A stretch of DNA of 55,055 nt from assembly GCA_040901795.1 (NCBI GenBank), contig JBBDYH010000004.1:1-55055 (forward strand), written 5' to 3'. The notes under the pieces were generated by a model. It did not search any database. It was not told the DNA's origin and worked only from the letters and a program-made list of their open reading frames with translations. This DNA comes from JBBDYH01 sp040901795. Its GTDB lineage: Bacteria > Planctomycetota > Planctomycetia > Pirellulales > JALHPA01. The translations under genes were made by a program, and so were the position numbers. Positions 10,072-18,900 of this stretch are shown piece by piece; positions within the stretch are counted from its first letter, which is position 1; each line of letters begins with the position of its first letter.

Positions 10072-10656
10072 CTAGCCGCCGTAGCAGGTCGGCTCGGCGC
10101 AACCCACATCGCAGCCGGTGTCGCAGCAGCCGGCATGGTGCCGATGGAACAGGCCGCGGAACAAGCCGCCATGACGGCGAGCCGGAGCGCAGCAGGTCGG
10201 CTCCGGGGCGCAGCAGCCGACTTCGACCGGCGCGGCACAGGCCGGCTCAGCGCAGCCGACGTCGCAACCGGTGTCGCAGCAGCCCGCATGACGGTGCCGA
10301 TGGAACAGGCCGCGGAACAAGCCGCGATGCTTACGGCCGCAAGCGGGTTCGCAGCAGGTCGGCTCCGGCGCGCAGCACGCGGCTTCGACCGGGGCCGCAC
10401 AGGCCGGCTCAGCGCAACCGACGTCACAACCGGTGTCGCAGCAGCCCGCATGGCGGTGCCGTTGGAACAGGCCGGCCAACAGGCCGCGATGACGGGGTGC
10501 ACAAGGATCACAACAGCTTGGCTCCGGCGCACAGCACGAAGGTTCTGCGCAGCCGTGGCCGCGGCCAAACAAATTGAACGCTTGCGCAGTGTTTGCGCTG
10601 GCGAACAACGACAGGCCGGCCAGCAAGGCCAACGACAACACAATCCGACGCTTCAT
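10072..10656 (-). CDS. Secreted Cys/His-rich tandem-repeat protein
   Basis: 194 residues. The signal peptide MKRRIVLSLALLAGLSLFAS..AQA is followed by three tandem repeats of about 50-55 residues built from HRGLFRGLFHRHRHAGCCDTG, CDVGCAEPACAAPVE and CCAPEPTCC. About 30 of the 194 residues are Cys, mostly as CC pairs or CxxxC, with clusters of His and Arg between. AGGAG lies 8 nt before ATG 10656 and a strong terminator follows the gene, so this strand is the coding one. The opposite-strand open frame is a shadow. The composition suggests a disulfide-stabilised or metal-binding envelope protein; that is inference. The first repeat is the most diverged. Confidence 0.85.
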   Translation of the reverse strand: MKRRIVLSLALLAGLSLFASANTAQAFNLFGRGHGCAEPSCCAPEPSCCDPCAPRHRGLLAGLFQRHRHAGCCDTGCDVGCAEPACAAPVEAACCAPEPTCCEPACGRKHRGLFRGLFHRHRHAGCCDTGCDVGCAEPACAAPVEVGCCAPEPTCCAPARRHGGLFRGLFHRHHAGCCDTGCDVGCAEPTCYGG

Positions 10657-11023
10657 GGAACTTACTCCTAACCTGAGGGGTAAACTCGTCCGCCAATCCG
10701 TCTGCCGGGCAGCGTGCCCAACCTGCTTTGCTCAGCCGCTTTTGACGGTGAGGCAAAAGCCCAGGATTGGCAGAACCTTCATGGCTTGTCCTACTCCGTG
10801 CTATCGACCACCGAGAATGCCCGGCTTAGCTGGTTTGGCTGATCGGCAAGATTTCCCGCATCACTGCGGTCCTTCTTTATTGGCAAGTCTTGTTGTGACA
10901 GATAGAGCGAAGTTTCGCGGCCGGGCCGATTATGCGGTTTGATCCGTTCGGACATGCGATGGAGGCCACCGGCCGCCGTTCATGTCATATAGTTGCTAAT
11001 GATTAGCCATTCCGCCCCCTACC
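10657..11023. other. Divergent intergenic region; no gene seen
   Basis: 367 bp between the starts of the Cys-rich gene (minus) and the HPt gene (plus). It must hold both promoters, but I could not assign -35/-10 boxes with confidence. Confidence 0.5.
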
Positions 11024-11368
11024 ATGAGTCCCTCGATGAGTGCAGCCGCAACCGCCGAAGTTGCCTATTACTCGGTGTTGGGAGACGACCGGGACCTGGC
11101 CGACATTGTGGCCCTGTTCGTCGAGGAGATGCCGCTGCGCGTGCGGCATCTGCAGGCCCACTTTGGCTGCGCCAATTGGGACGAGCTGGCGCGGCTGGCG
11201 CACCAGCTCAAAGGCGCGGCAGGAAGCTATGGCTTCGATCAACTAACGCCATTTGCCGCGCAGTTGGAAAAGACGGTCCGCAACGGCGAACCGCAGGCAG
11301 CGGTGCGCGACGCGCTTGAGCAACTCGTGGTCGCCTGCGGGCGAGTTCGCGCAGGCGCGGCGGTGTAG
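11024..11368 (+). CDS. Histidine phosphotransfer (HPt) domain protein
   Basis: 114 residues, essentially a single HPt four-helix bundle. The phosphorylated His is in LAHQLKGAAGSYGF, at His60. HPt proteins relay phosphate between response-regulator receiver domains in multistep phosphorelays. No kinase or receiver gene is adjacent, so the partner is elsewhere. A second Met at residue 5 (11036) is an alternative start. A 115-bp hairpin repeat begins 8 bp after the stop. Confidence 0.9.
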   Translation: MSPSMSAAATAEVAYYSVLGDDRDLADIVALFVEEMPLRVRHLQAHFGCANWDELARLAHQLKGAAGSYGFDQLTPFAAQLEKTVRNGEPQAAVRDALEQLVVACGRVRAGAAV

Positions 11369-11375
11369 CTCCTTT

Positions 11376-11490
11376 GGAGTGCGGCGACTTGTCGCCGCTT
11401 TCTTTTTCTAACAGCGATTTCGGTACGAGTTGTCGTTCGCTTTTCGTCAACCGTATCGAAATCCAAAGCGGTAACGAGTTACCGCACTCC
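11376..11490. repeat. 115-bp REPIN-like inverted hairpin pair, copy 1
   Basis: The ends are inverted copies of one 26-bp unit (GGAGTGCGG..ACT.GT..CCGCTTT). Each unit is a hairpin: GCGGCGAC/GTCGCCGC at 11381-11398 and GCGGTAAC/GTTACCGC at 11468-11485. Differences between the two ends are compensated within each stem, so structure rather than sequence is kept. The right end overlaps the last 12 nt of the PGK-like gene. A second copy of the same length lies in the kinase gene (16534-16648). Confidence 0.85.
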
Positions 11491-12894
11491 AGATCGCCTC
11501 GCCGCCATCGCCAGCGCCTGCAGATACGGCACGGGGAAGCTGCCCAGGGCGTTGAGCACCGTGCCGCCAGCGGTAAAGACGTGCGTCACCCAAGACTCAT
11601 CGCCGTGTTTCTCCAGCGCCTTGCCCCCCTCGCCGCCTCCAACATACACCTCCACGCCGGTGTCTTTCAGGCGCTTGAGTTGCGGAATGAAGCGGCGCGT
11701 CCCCTCCTCGAAGCGCGCATCTTCGAACATGCCGAAGACGCCGTTGTGGAAGGCGACCGGCGGCTTCGCCGTTCCCAGCGAGCCGCGCACCGACTCCAGG
11801 AACTCGCCGATTTTGCGCTCGAATAGCTCGCTCGTTTTTGGGCCGACATCGAATTGCTGATCGTCCGGTCCGATCGTGTCCGATGCGCGACCGTTTTGCA
11901 GGATAGAGTCCACCGGCAGCACGAACTGGATGCCCTTCGCTCGCCCCTCGGAGATCATCCGCCTGGCCTGCTCGATGCGATCCGGCGGGATGAACCAGGG
12001 CTCTTTGGCATGGGCTGGGTTTTCCGCCTTGCCAAGCGAGAACTGCCGGACTTCCAATTCGGCCGCAGCCTTGCGAAGCGCCATCGAGAGCGAGCCCGCC
12101 ACGAACACCCAACGGATCGTGCCGCGGTCGATCATTGCCTGCAGATCATCGAGCTTGTCGATCTTCAGGCCGCTGAAGATCACCAATTGCGCGTCCAGGC
12201 AGCGGCGCATCGGGCCATCGAATTCGGCGGCGACGTAGCTGCCCAGCGCCACGCGCTCCATCGCCGCGGGCACGATCGTCGAAGAGCTGTCGAGGCTGCC
12301 GGCGGAGAGCGCCTCGTTCACATAAGCCTTGGCAATCTTTGCCGCACACTCGTTCGCGAATTGAGCCAGATCCGGCGCAAGCCGCGGTAAGTCGTCGGGC
12401 GTTGCATCCCAGAGGACGCGCTCGATCGCGTAGCGGCGCGTGTTCTCGAGCACCAGCACGCTCCCTGACTTGGCGCCGGCGATCGTCTCGCTGATCCGCG
12501 CGGGAATCGTCTTTGCGCCCTCGTCCCACCAGTCGTTGATTAGCGGGACATCTTGTGAGATCAGCTCGCCAATCCGCCGGGCGACGTCCTTGAGCGAACC
12601 GTCCGGCTTGCGGCCGATGTGACCAAAAATGACCTGCTTCCAGCCGCGATCGATGCCGAACCGCAGCGTCTCGACCATCGAGCGGAGTCGCTGATCCCCC
12701 TCGCCGATTCTCGCTCCCGGCTTGGCGTCGACGTCGCCGCGCACGAGGACAGGTGTCCCGGCGGGCACGTCGGCCAGCGCCGAGAGACGCGGGATGGTGG
12801 CCAAATACTCGGCCAGCGTGTGTTTGGGCGCGGCAGGGTTGACATGCAACAGCGTTCGGCACCATTCGAGCATTTGTTCTTTCGTAACGGGCAT
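11479..12894 (-). CDS. Divergent phosphoglycerate-kinase family protein
   Basis: 471 residues from ATG 12894, chosen because AAAGGAG lies about 7 nt upstream. PGK landmarks remain in order: VLVRGDVDAKPG (for VDFNVP), HIGRK (HLGRP), ENTRRY (ENLRF), VNEAL (VNDAF), SGLKIDK (GGAKVSDK), FHNGVFGMFEDARFEEGT (the nucleotide/helix-14 region) and VGGGEGGKALEKHG..FTAGG. The HRAHAS segment that contributes to 3-phosphoglycerate binding is replaced by a Ser-rich stretch, and several glycine-rich signatures are altered. It may be a PGK with changed substrate or a non-glycolytic paralogue. The last codons GGA GTG CGG TAA lie inside the 115-bp repeat. It is divergent from sat. Confidence 0.8.
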   Translation of the reverse strand: MPVTKEQMLEWCRTLLHVNPAAPKHTLAEYLATIPRLSALADVPAGTPVLVRGDVDAKPGARIGEGDQRLRSMVETLRFGIDRGWKQVIFGHIGRKPDGSLKDVARRIGELISQDVPLINDWWDEGAKTIPARISETIAGAKSGSVLVLENTRRYAIERVLWDATPDDLPRLAPDLAQFANECAAKIAKAYVNEALSAGSLDSSSTIVPAAMERVALGSYVAAEFDGPMRRCLDAQLVIFSGLKIDKLDDLQAMIDRGTIRWVFVAGSLSMALRKAAAELEVRQFSLGKAENPAHAKEPWFIPPDRIEQARRMISEGRAKGIQFVLPVDSILQNGRASDTIGPDDQQFDVGPKTSELFERKIGEFLESVRGSLGTAKPPVAFHNGVFGMFEDARFEEGTRRFIPQLKRLKDTGVEVYVGGGEGGKALEKHGDESWVTHVFTAGGTVLNALGSFPVPYLQALAMAARRSGVR

Positions 12895-12986
12895 GATCGT
12901 TCTCCTTTGCTCGCCAAAGGATATCAAACGGCCCCCGCTTTGGGCAGCGGCCACGAAGATGCTGAAGCACGAACTCCAATGGCGGT

Positions 12987-13015
12987 TGAGCCGCCGGCAA
13001 AGTTTCTCTATACTG
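12987..13015 (+). promoter_or_regulatory. Probable promoter of sat
   Basis: TTGAGC (12987-12992) and TATACT (13010-13015) are separated by 17 bp, about 75 bp before the sat ATG. The -10 box matches the consensus at 5 of 6 positions. Confidence 0.6.
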
Positions 13016-13090
13016 GGCGGTTTCGCCCACCCGCAAAGTTCCCAAGTTGTTAGCGGGAACTATCTTTTAACGTTTCGAGGTGCTCAAACG

Positions 13091-14350
13091 ATGGCCGATT
13101 TGATCCCTGTCCATGGTGGTCTTGACCAGCCGGTCAACCGTACCGTTCCTGTCGCCGGAGCCGAAGCCTTCAAGGCCGAGGCCGCCAAACTGACCAAGGC
13201 GCCGGTCTCCGACGCCGATCTGTCCACTGTCTACCGCATCGGCGACGGGGCGTTGAGCCCGTTGACGGGCTTCATGACCGCCGAAGTCTACAACCGCGTG
13301 CTGGAGGAATCGGTCATCGAGCATGCCGGAAAAATGTATGCCTGGACCATCCCGCTGTCGCTTCCCGTGACCGGCGACCTGGCCGCACAGTTGAAAGCCG
13401 GCCAGCGAGTCGCCCTGACCAACAGCACGGGGGACATCGTCGGCACGCTCGACATCGAAGACATCTTCCCCTGGGACAAGCCGTATTACCTGCGCAGCGT
13501 CTACCTCACCGAGCGCACCGACCATCCGGGCGGGGACATGGTGCTGAAGCAGGACGCCGACAAGACCCACCTACTGGGCGGCGCCGTCCGCGCGTTGCCG
13601 CAGCCTAAGCATCCGAAATTCGGCAAATATGTCCGCTCGCCCGCGGAAGTGCGGCAGCTCTTGCGCGAAAAGGGCTGGAACCGCGTGGTCGCCTTTCAGA
13701 CGCGCAATCCGCTGCACCGGGCCCATGAATACGCGCTGGTCTACGGCCTGGAGCAGTTGCTTCGCCAAGGCCACAACGCCGGGGCCTGCCTGATGCCGTT
13801 GGTCGGCGAGACCAAGGGAGACGACGTCAACGCCGAAATCCGCATGCGCACCTACGAGGCGTTGATCGAGCAGCGCGGGTTGGGCGAAGGCGACAGTGAC
13901 GCCGGCCTTTGGGGCTCGCGGAAGGAAAGCGTGCCCGACCGTGTGATTCTGCTAGGCGTGGATATCAAGATGTTCTACGGCGGGCCGAAGGAAGCGGTCA
14001 TGCACGCGATCTATAGGCAGAACTACGGCTTCACCGACATCGTGATCGGCCGCAAGCACGCCGACGCCCCCTACCACGACGGATCGGCCATTTGGGGCGA
14101 CTTCGACGCACAAGAGATCTTCGGCAAGCTAAAGGGGGACTTGAAGATTCAGCCCCTCAAGGTCGGGTTTGCCGCCTACTACGAAAGCGCCGGCCGCGTC
14201 GATTTGATGGAGCTGCACAAGGACGAGAAGCCGGTCTTCATCTCCGGCAAAGATGTGCGCAACACCTTAGTGAAGGGCGAACTGGTCGACCCGCGCATCA
14301 TGCGGCCGACGACATCGAGAATTCTCGCCGAAGCGATGGCGGGGAAGTAG
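13091..14350 (+). CDS. sat: Sulfate adenylyltransferase (ATP sulfurylase)
   Basis: 419 residues. It catalyses ATP + sulfate to adenosine 5'-phosphosulfate + PPi, the first step of sulfate activation, in the cytoplasm. The PUA-like N-terminal domain contains GALSPLTGFM (53-62). The catalytic domain has QTRNPLHRAHE (203-213), the QxRNPxHxxH motif, and GRKHA (320-324), the GRDHA motif. There is no fused APS kinase. ATG 13091 was preferred to the longer upstream frame because it begins the conserved domain and follows a probable promoter. The neighbouring Rrf2 regulator is a candidate controller. Confidence 0.96.
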   Translation: MADLIPVHGGLDQPVNRTVPVAGAEAFKAEAAKLTKAPVSDADLSTVYRIGDGALSPLTGFMTAEVYNRVLEESVIEHAGKMYAWTIPLSLPVTGDLAAQLKAGQRVALTNSTGDIVGTLDIEDIFPWDKPYYLRSVYLTERTDHPGGDMVLKQDADKTHLLGGAVRALPQPKHPKFGKYVRSPAEVRQLLREKGWNRVVAFQTRNPLHRAHEYALVYGLEQLLRQGHNAGACLMPLVGETKGDDVNAEIRMRTYEALIEQRGLGEGDSDAGLWGSRKESVPDRVILLGVDIKMFYGGPKEAVMHAIYRQNYGFTDIVIGRKHADAPYHDGSAIWGDFDAQEIFGKLKGDLKIQPLKVGFAAYYESAGRVDLMELHKDEKPVFISGKDVRNTLVKGELVDPRIMRPTTSRILAEAMAGK

Positions 14351-14430
14351 TCGAAGAGGTGTCTGATCGCCTCGTGTCTGGTAACACGAAGTAAACCACC
14401 AGGCCACCAGACACCAGGGCACCAGACCAC

Positions 14431-14856
14431 TCAGATATAGTACATCTGCTCGGTCTCATCCTTCAGCCGGTCGGCAAGATCGGCCAAGGTGATCGATCGC
14501 AGCATCTCGCGCTCTTGCTCATCGATTTCGCGCCAGGTCTTCAGCAACACGCGCGAAACCGGCGAAATTGTCGTCGTCGCCGAGTTGATCGGCTCCTGTC
14601 CTTCGATCACCGACATCACCTCATAGAGCGTGATCTGTTCCGGCGACTTGGCGAGCTGATAGCCACCCGCTGCTCCGCGTGTGCTCTGGACCAGCCCTGC
14701 CCCCTTGAGCTGCAAGAGGATCTGCACCAGGAATCTAGAGGGGATGCCGTGCCGGTTGGCGATGTCGCGAATCCGCACGGGCTCGTCGCGATCGTGCGAG
14801 CGCGCGAGCTCGAGCACGGCGATGCAGGCGTACTCGGTTTTGGCGTAGACCTTCAT
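14431..14856 (-). CDS. Rrf2-family transcriptional regulator
   Basis: 141 residues from MKVYAKTEYAC, the usual start of the family; the longer frame upstream lacks homology. The winged helix-turn-helix covers about 10-75 (DIANRHGIPSRFLVQILLQL then GLVQSTRGAAGGYQLAKSP). It lacks the three-Cys cluster that holds Fe-S in IscR, so it is closer to the CymR/cluster-less type. It is convergent with sat, which suggests a role in sulfur assimilation; that is inferred from position only. Imperfect 8-bp tandem repeats (14396-14428) lie just before its stop codon. Confidence 0.88.
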   Translation of the reverse strand: MKVYAKTEYACIAVLELARSHDRDEPVRIRDIANRHGIPSRFLVQILLQLKGAGLVQSTRGAAGGYQLAKSPEQITLYEVMSVIEGQEPINSATTTISPVSRVLLKTWREIDEQEREMLRSITLADLADRLKDETEQMYYI

Positions 14857-15088
14857 GCGCTGACGTGAAGATTCGAATGGGGAATGAGAGACGCTTAGGC
14901 CAGCCTTGCAGAGGTTCCGCATTCCACATTCCGCGATTCCCCATTGGCCTCACTCGCAGCGGCTTGAGATCCCCCGTAGCCGCCCAGTTTAGGCTATCTC
15001 CCTGCGGGTTTCCGCATTTTACGGTTTGTTTCCAGATTTCCTGTTACATTCCGCATCGTACGGGTTGATCCTTTAATAGGGAACAGCA

Positions 15089-15715
15089 ATGCCGCACAAC
15101 GATCCTAGCGAGCCCTTGATCCGTCGTGCGGCGGGCGGCGACTCTGAGGCACTGAACGAGCTCCTCCAATTAAACCGTAAACGGCTTCGCCACATGGTCG
15201 CCATCCAGCTCGACAGTCGCCTGCAAGCCCGCATCGACCCCTCGGATATCGTTCAGGAGGCGATGGTCGAGGCCTCGCGGCGGTTCCCCGATTACCTGAC
15301 GAGCCGGCCGTTGCCGTTTTACCCTTGGCTGCGTCAATTGGCGATGGACCGCATCCGCAAGGTGCATCGTAACCACCTGGGCCGAGAACGCCGCGACGTT
15401 CGCCGTGAAGTGCCGCTGCAGCCGCTGCTGCCCGACGAATCGGTCGAGCAATTGGCCGCCCAGTTTGTGCAGCGGACCAGCAGCCCCTCGCACCGGCTTG
15501 TTCGCCGCGAGCTGCGGGCGAAGGTCCGCGAGGCTCTCGCCCGGCTCAACGACGACGACCGCGAGGTGCTGGTGCTCAGGTACCTGGAGCACCTCAGCGG
15601 CGCCGAGGCGGCTGCCGCTCTCGGCATTTCCGAGGCGGCCCAACGCATGCGCCAATTGCGGGCGTTGCAGAAATTCCAGAAGCTGATGACGCAACTGCTG
15701 GAGGGCGACGAATGA
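15089..15715 (+). CDS. ECF-type RNA polymerase sigma factor (planctomycete STK-linked group)
   Basis: 208 residues. Region 2 includes DPSDIVQEAMVEASRRF and PWLRQLAMDRIRKVHRNHLG; region 4 includes DREVLVLRYLEHLSGAEAAAALGISEAAQRMRQLRAL. Such sigma factors with a following membrane Ser/Thr kinase are a known planctomycete gene pair, and that arrangement is present here. There is no anti-sigma gene, so control by the kinase is the natural hypothesis. A 90-bp hairpin doublet separates it from the kinase gene. Confidence 0.92.
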   Translation: MPHNDPSEPLIRRAAGGDSEALNELLQLNRKRLRHMVAIQLDSRLQARIDPSDIVQEAMVEASRRFPDYLTSRPLPFYPWLRQLAMDRIRKVHRNHLGRERRDVRREVPLQPLLPDESVEQLAAQFVQRTSSPSHRLVRRELRAKVREALARLNDDDREVLVLRYLEHLSGAEAAAALGISEAAQRMRQLRALQKFQKLMTQLLEGDE

Positions 15716-15810
15716 GTCGTTTCATCGGCAAGAACACAGACGGCCACAGACAGAAACAGATGGCCACAGACGAGGCCGCGGGAGAAGCCCTCGAGACGGG
15801 ACGATGCGAG

Positions 15811-15900
15811 CAGCCCCGGAGGGGCGACATTCTGTAGCCGGGGGCGCCAGCCCCCGGAATTGATCTGGGCAAAAGCATCAGAGCCCCGGAGGGGCGACAT
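15811..15900. repeat. Direct hairpin doublet with 70-bp spacing, upstream of the kinase
   Basis: AGCCCCGGAGGGGCGACAT occurs at the start (15812-15830) and end (15882-15900) of the element, exactly 70 bp apart. Each contains the hairpin CCCC GGA GGGG. Between them lies a third hairpin (CCGGGGGC..GCCCCCGG). The same layout recurs at 19346-19435. Confidence 0.8.
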
Positions 15901-15919
15901 TGTTTTGACATTACTTACC

Positions 15920-18900
15920 ATGCACGAACACAATCCTCCGAACGCCATGGCCACCGCCACTCGCTCGACCGGCGTCAGCCTGCCCGACTTGATCGAGGAG
16001 CTCACGGCGCAAATTGAAGCCGGCGAGCTGGTCGACTTCGAGGCCTTTTACGCCGAGCACGCGCAGTATGAGGCACAACTACGCGAGTTGGCGCCGGCGC
16101 TGGTGGCGCTTGCCGACCTGGGGCAGTCGGCGGGCGAGCGCGCGGCCCGCGGAGCGTTCCACGTACCGACCGATGAAGCGGGCCGGCTCGGCGACTTTCG
16201 CATCATCCGCGAGCTTGGCCGCGGGGGAATGGGCGTCGTTTACGAAGCCGAGCAGCTATCGCTGTCGCGGCGCGTGGCGCTCAAGGTGCTGCCGTTTGCG
16301 GGGGTGCTCGACGAGCGACACTTAAAACGGTTCAAGCTGGAGGCCGCTGCCGCCGCGGCGCTCAAGCATCCGAACATCGTCAGCGTCTACTGTGTGGGCT
16401 GCGAGCGAGGCGTACATTTTTACGCCATGGAGTACATCGAGGGGCAGACGCTCGCGGCCGCGATTGACGCGCTCCGTTTAGCAGTCGCCGGCACGGCGAC
16501 TCTTCGTTTAGCAGTCGGCGGCACGCCGACTTTGGACTGCGGTAACTCGTTACCGCTTTCTTTTTCCGACGACGTGGCGCAGCAAAGCGGGGCTCTTGGC
16601 AAAGCGGCGTCGATTGAAAGCCAAAGCTGCGACAAGTCGCAGCACTCCAAGGACACCCTCGCCGCCGCGCTCTCCACGCTCCGCGAAACCAAACCGCGCG
16701 ATTTTTTCCGCCGCGTCGCGGAACTCGGCATCCAAGCCGCCGACGCCCTCGACCATGCACACCAAATGGGCATCGTCCACCGGGACATCAAGCCGGCGAA
16801 TCTGCTGCTCGACCTGGAAGGAAAACTCTACATCACCGACTTCGGCCTGGCGCGGCTCTCCACAGACGCCGGCATGACGCTGACCGGCGACATGCTCGGC
16901 ACACTCCGCTACATGAGTCCGGAGCAGGCGTCGGGCGCCAAACTGCTCGACGAGCGGACCGACATTTATTCACTTGGCGTGACGCTGTATGAACTGCTCG
17001 CGCTAAGGCCGGCATTTGCCGAGAACGACCGACAGAAGTTGATCCGGCAGGTCGCCGAGCACGATCCGCCGCGACTGCGTGCGATCAATCCACGAATTTC
17101 CGCCGATCTGGAAACCATCATCCTGAAGGCGATGGCCAAGGAGCCGGCCGAGCGCTATGCCGCGGCCAAGGAGCTGGCTGCTGACTTGGAGCGGTTCGTC
17201 GCCGACCAGCCTATTAAGGCGCGGCGCGCGTCCTCCGCCGCCCGGGCCGTCCGCTGGTCGCGACGCCGCCCGCGCACGCTTCTGAGCGTTGCCGGTGCGT
17301 TGGGCGCCTTGTTACTGGTGGTGAGCGCTGCCCTATTCGCTGTGGCCGATGAGAAAGCGAAGACAAACACATCACTCGATGAAAAGACCGAGGCGCTGCG
17401 AAAGGCGGAAGCCAGCCTGCGCATTGCTCGCGAGGCGGTGGACAGTCTCTACATCGATCTGGCGAGCGAGTGGATGACCAGCAGCTCAACCGTGTCGGAC
17501 GTACAACATAAGTTCCTGGAGCGAGCCGCCGCCTTCTACGAGCAACTTGCCGGCGAGACCGAAGGCGACCCAAAGCAAGTGGCGACGACGGCCACTGCCT
17601 ATGCTCGAACCGCGAAAATCCAGACCTATCTGGAGAACCACTCACGCGCGATACCGGCGCTGCAAAAGTCGATCGCTCTTAGCCGCCGGCTCGCCGAGAG
17701 GCCCAACTTTACCGAAGCCGATCGCCTGGAGCTTGCCGACCGGTACCGATCTCTCCACGAGCTTTTTGCGATCCGCGGCGAATACAGAGAGGCCGCCGCG
17801 ACGCTCGCCGAAGCCTGGGAGTATCTCGAATCGCTACCGCCAAGCGATCGCCCCGACCGGAGATATCAGATCGCCGCCTGGGAAGTCGCTAGCGCCAGAC
17901 AAGCGATTCGCGAAGATCAGTATCCAGAAGCCGAAAAACAGGCCCGCAAAGCGGCGCAGTTCAAGCTCGGCAACCTGCCACGCGACCTTCACATGAAAGT
18001 GCGGCTGATGCAGTTCAAAGCGGAGGCGCTCCTCAGTGAAGCCTTGCAAGGGCAGGGTATGCTCGAGCAGGCGTTCACCCGATGCCGTAAAGCGCTGCTA
18101 TCGTGCCAAACGTTTCGAAGCGGAAGGAAAGATCTGCGCCCGTTGGCCAAAGCCGAGTTTGACTTGTTAAACACGTTGGCCGCGATCGAAGCGGAGCAAG
18201 AGCAGCATGCAGCGGCGGCAACTCACTACCGCGACGCGTTGGCGGTTCTGCGAGAAGGTCTCGAAGACGGAAAGTCTCCGCAGGTGATTCAGACGAACAT
18301 GGTTCACACCGTGTGGGGCAACCCCGGCAACCCGCATTGGAAAGGGACCTTCGTCGCTGCTGAGACCAATTGCGACTACGCGGATACGCAGATCAAACTC
18401 GCCAAAGTGTTGATGAAGCTGGGTCGGCGGTACGAGGCGGAGTATCAGCTCGGCGAAGCCGTAAACGTGACGGCCGGCGCCGGCTTCGAAATGTCACCGG
18501 TCCTCCGCTACCGCGTGACTCTGGCGAACGCTTACGCGGTGTCGGCTCTGCTCTGTGAGGAGTGGCAGCCCGGCGATGCGCCGGTCTTGCTGGATGCGGC
18601 GCTCTTCATGTGGAATGGCGCGTTGCGGGATTTTGAGGCGGCTTCCAAGTACCGCAGCGGAGTACACAGGCCCCTCGATGATCTCGACTGGTTCCGCGCA
18701 CAGTTCGGCTACCGCTCCGAGCTGCCGGCGGCCAAAGAGCGCAAGAGAGGAAACACTTGGCCGGCAGGTCAAACGCAACCCTACTTCGTAAAACGCGCGA
18801 TCGGTCTTGGTTTCTACGACGCCGGTCTGTTCTGGAAAGGCCATATCGATGGCTTTCAGTGGCTGGCGGAGCGCCGTGAGCGATACAAAGAGTTCGACCT

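Noticed and set aside
9949..10671. A 240-codon plus-strand open frame opposite the Cys-rich gene
   Set aside because: It is repetitive Ala/Arg-rich translation of the antisense strand. The minus strand has a signal peptide, Shine-Dalgarno and terminator.
12146..13045. A 299-codon minus-strand frame overlapping the PGK-like gene
   Set aside because: Out-of-frame, Arg-rich shadow; the PGK-like frame has conserved motifs and a Shine-Dalgarno.
15904..15909. TTGACA before the kinase as its -35 box
   Set aside because: It is only 11 bp before the chosen ATG and too close for a -10 box and leader.
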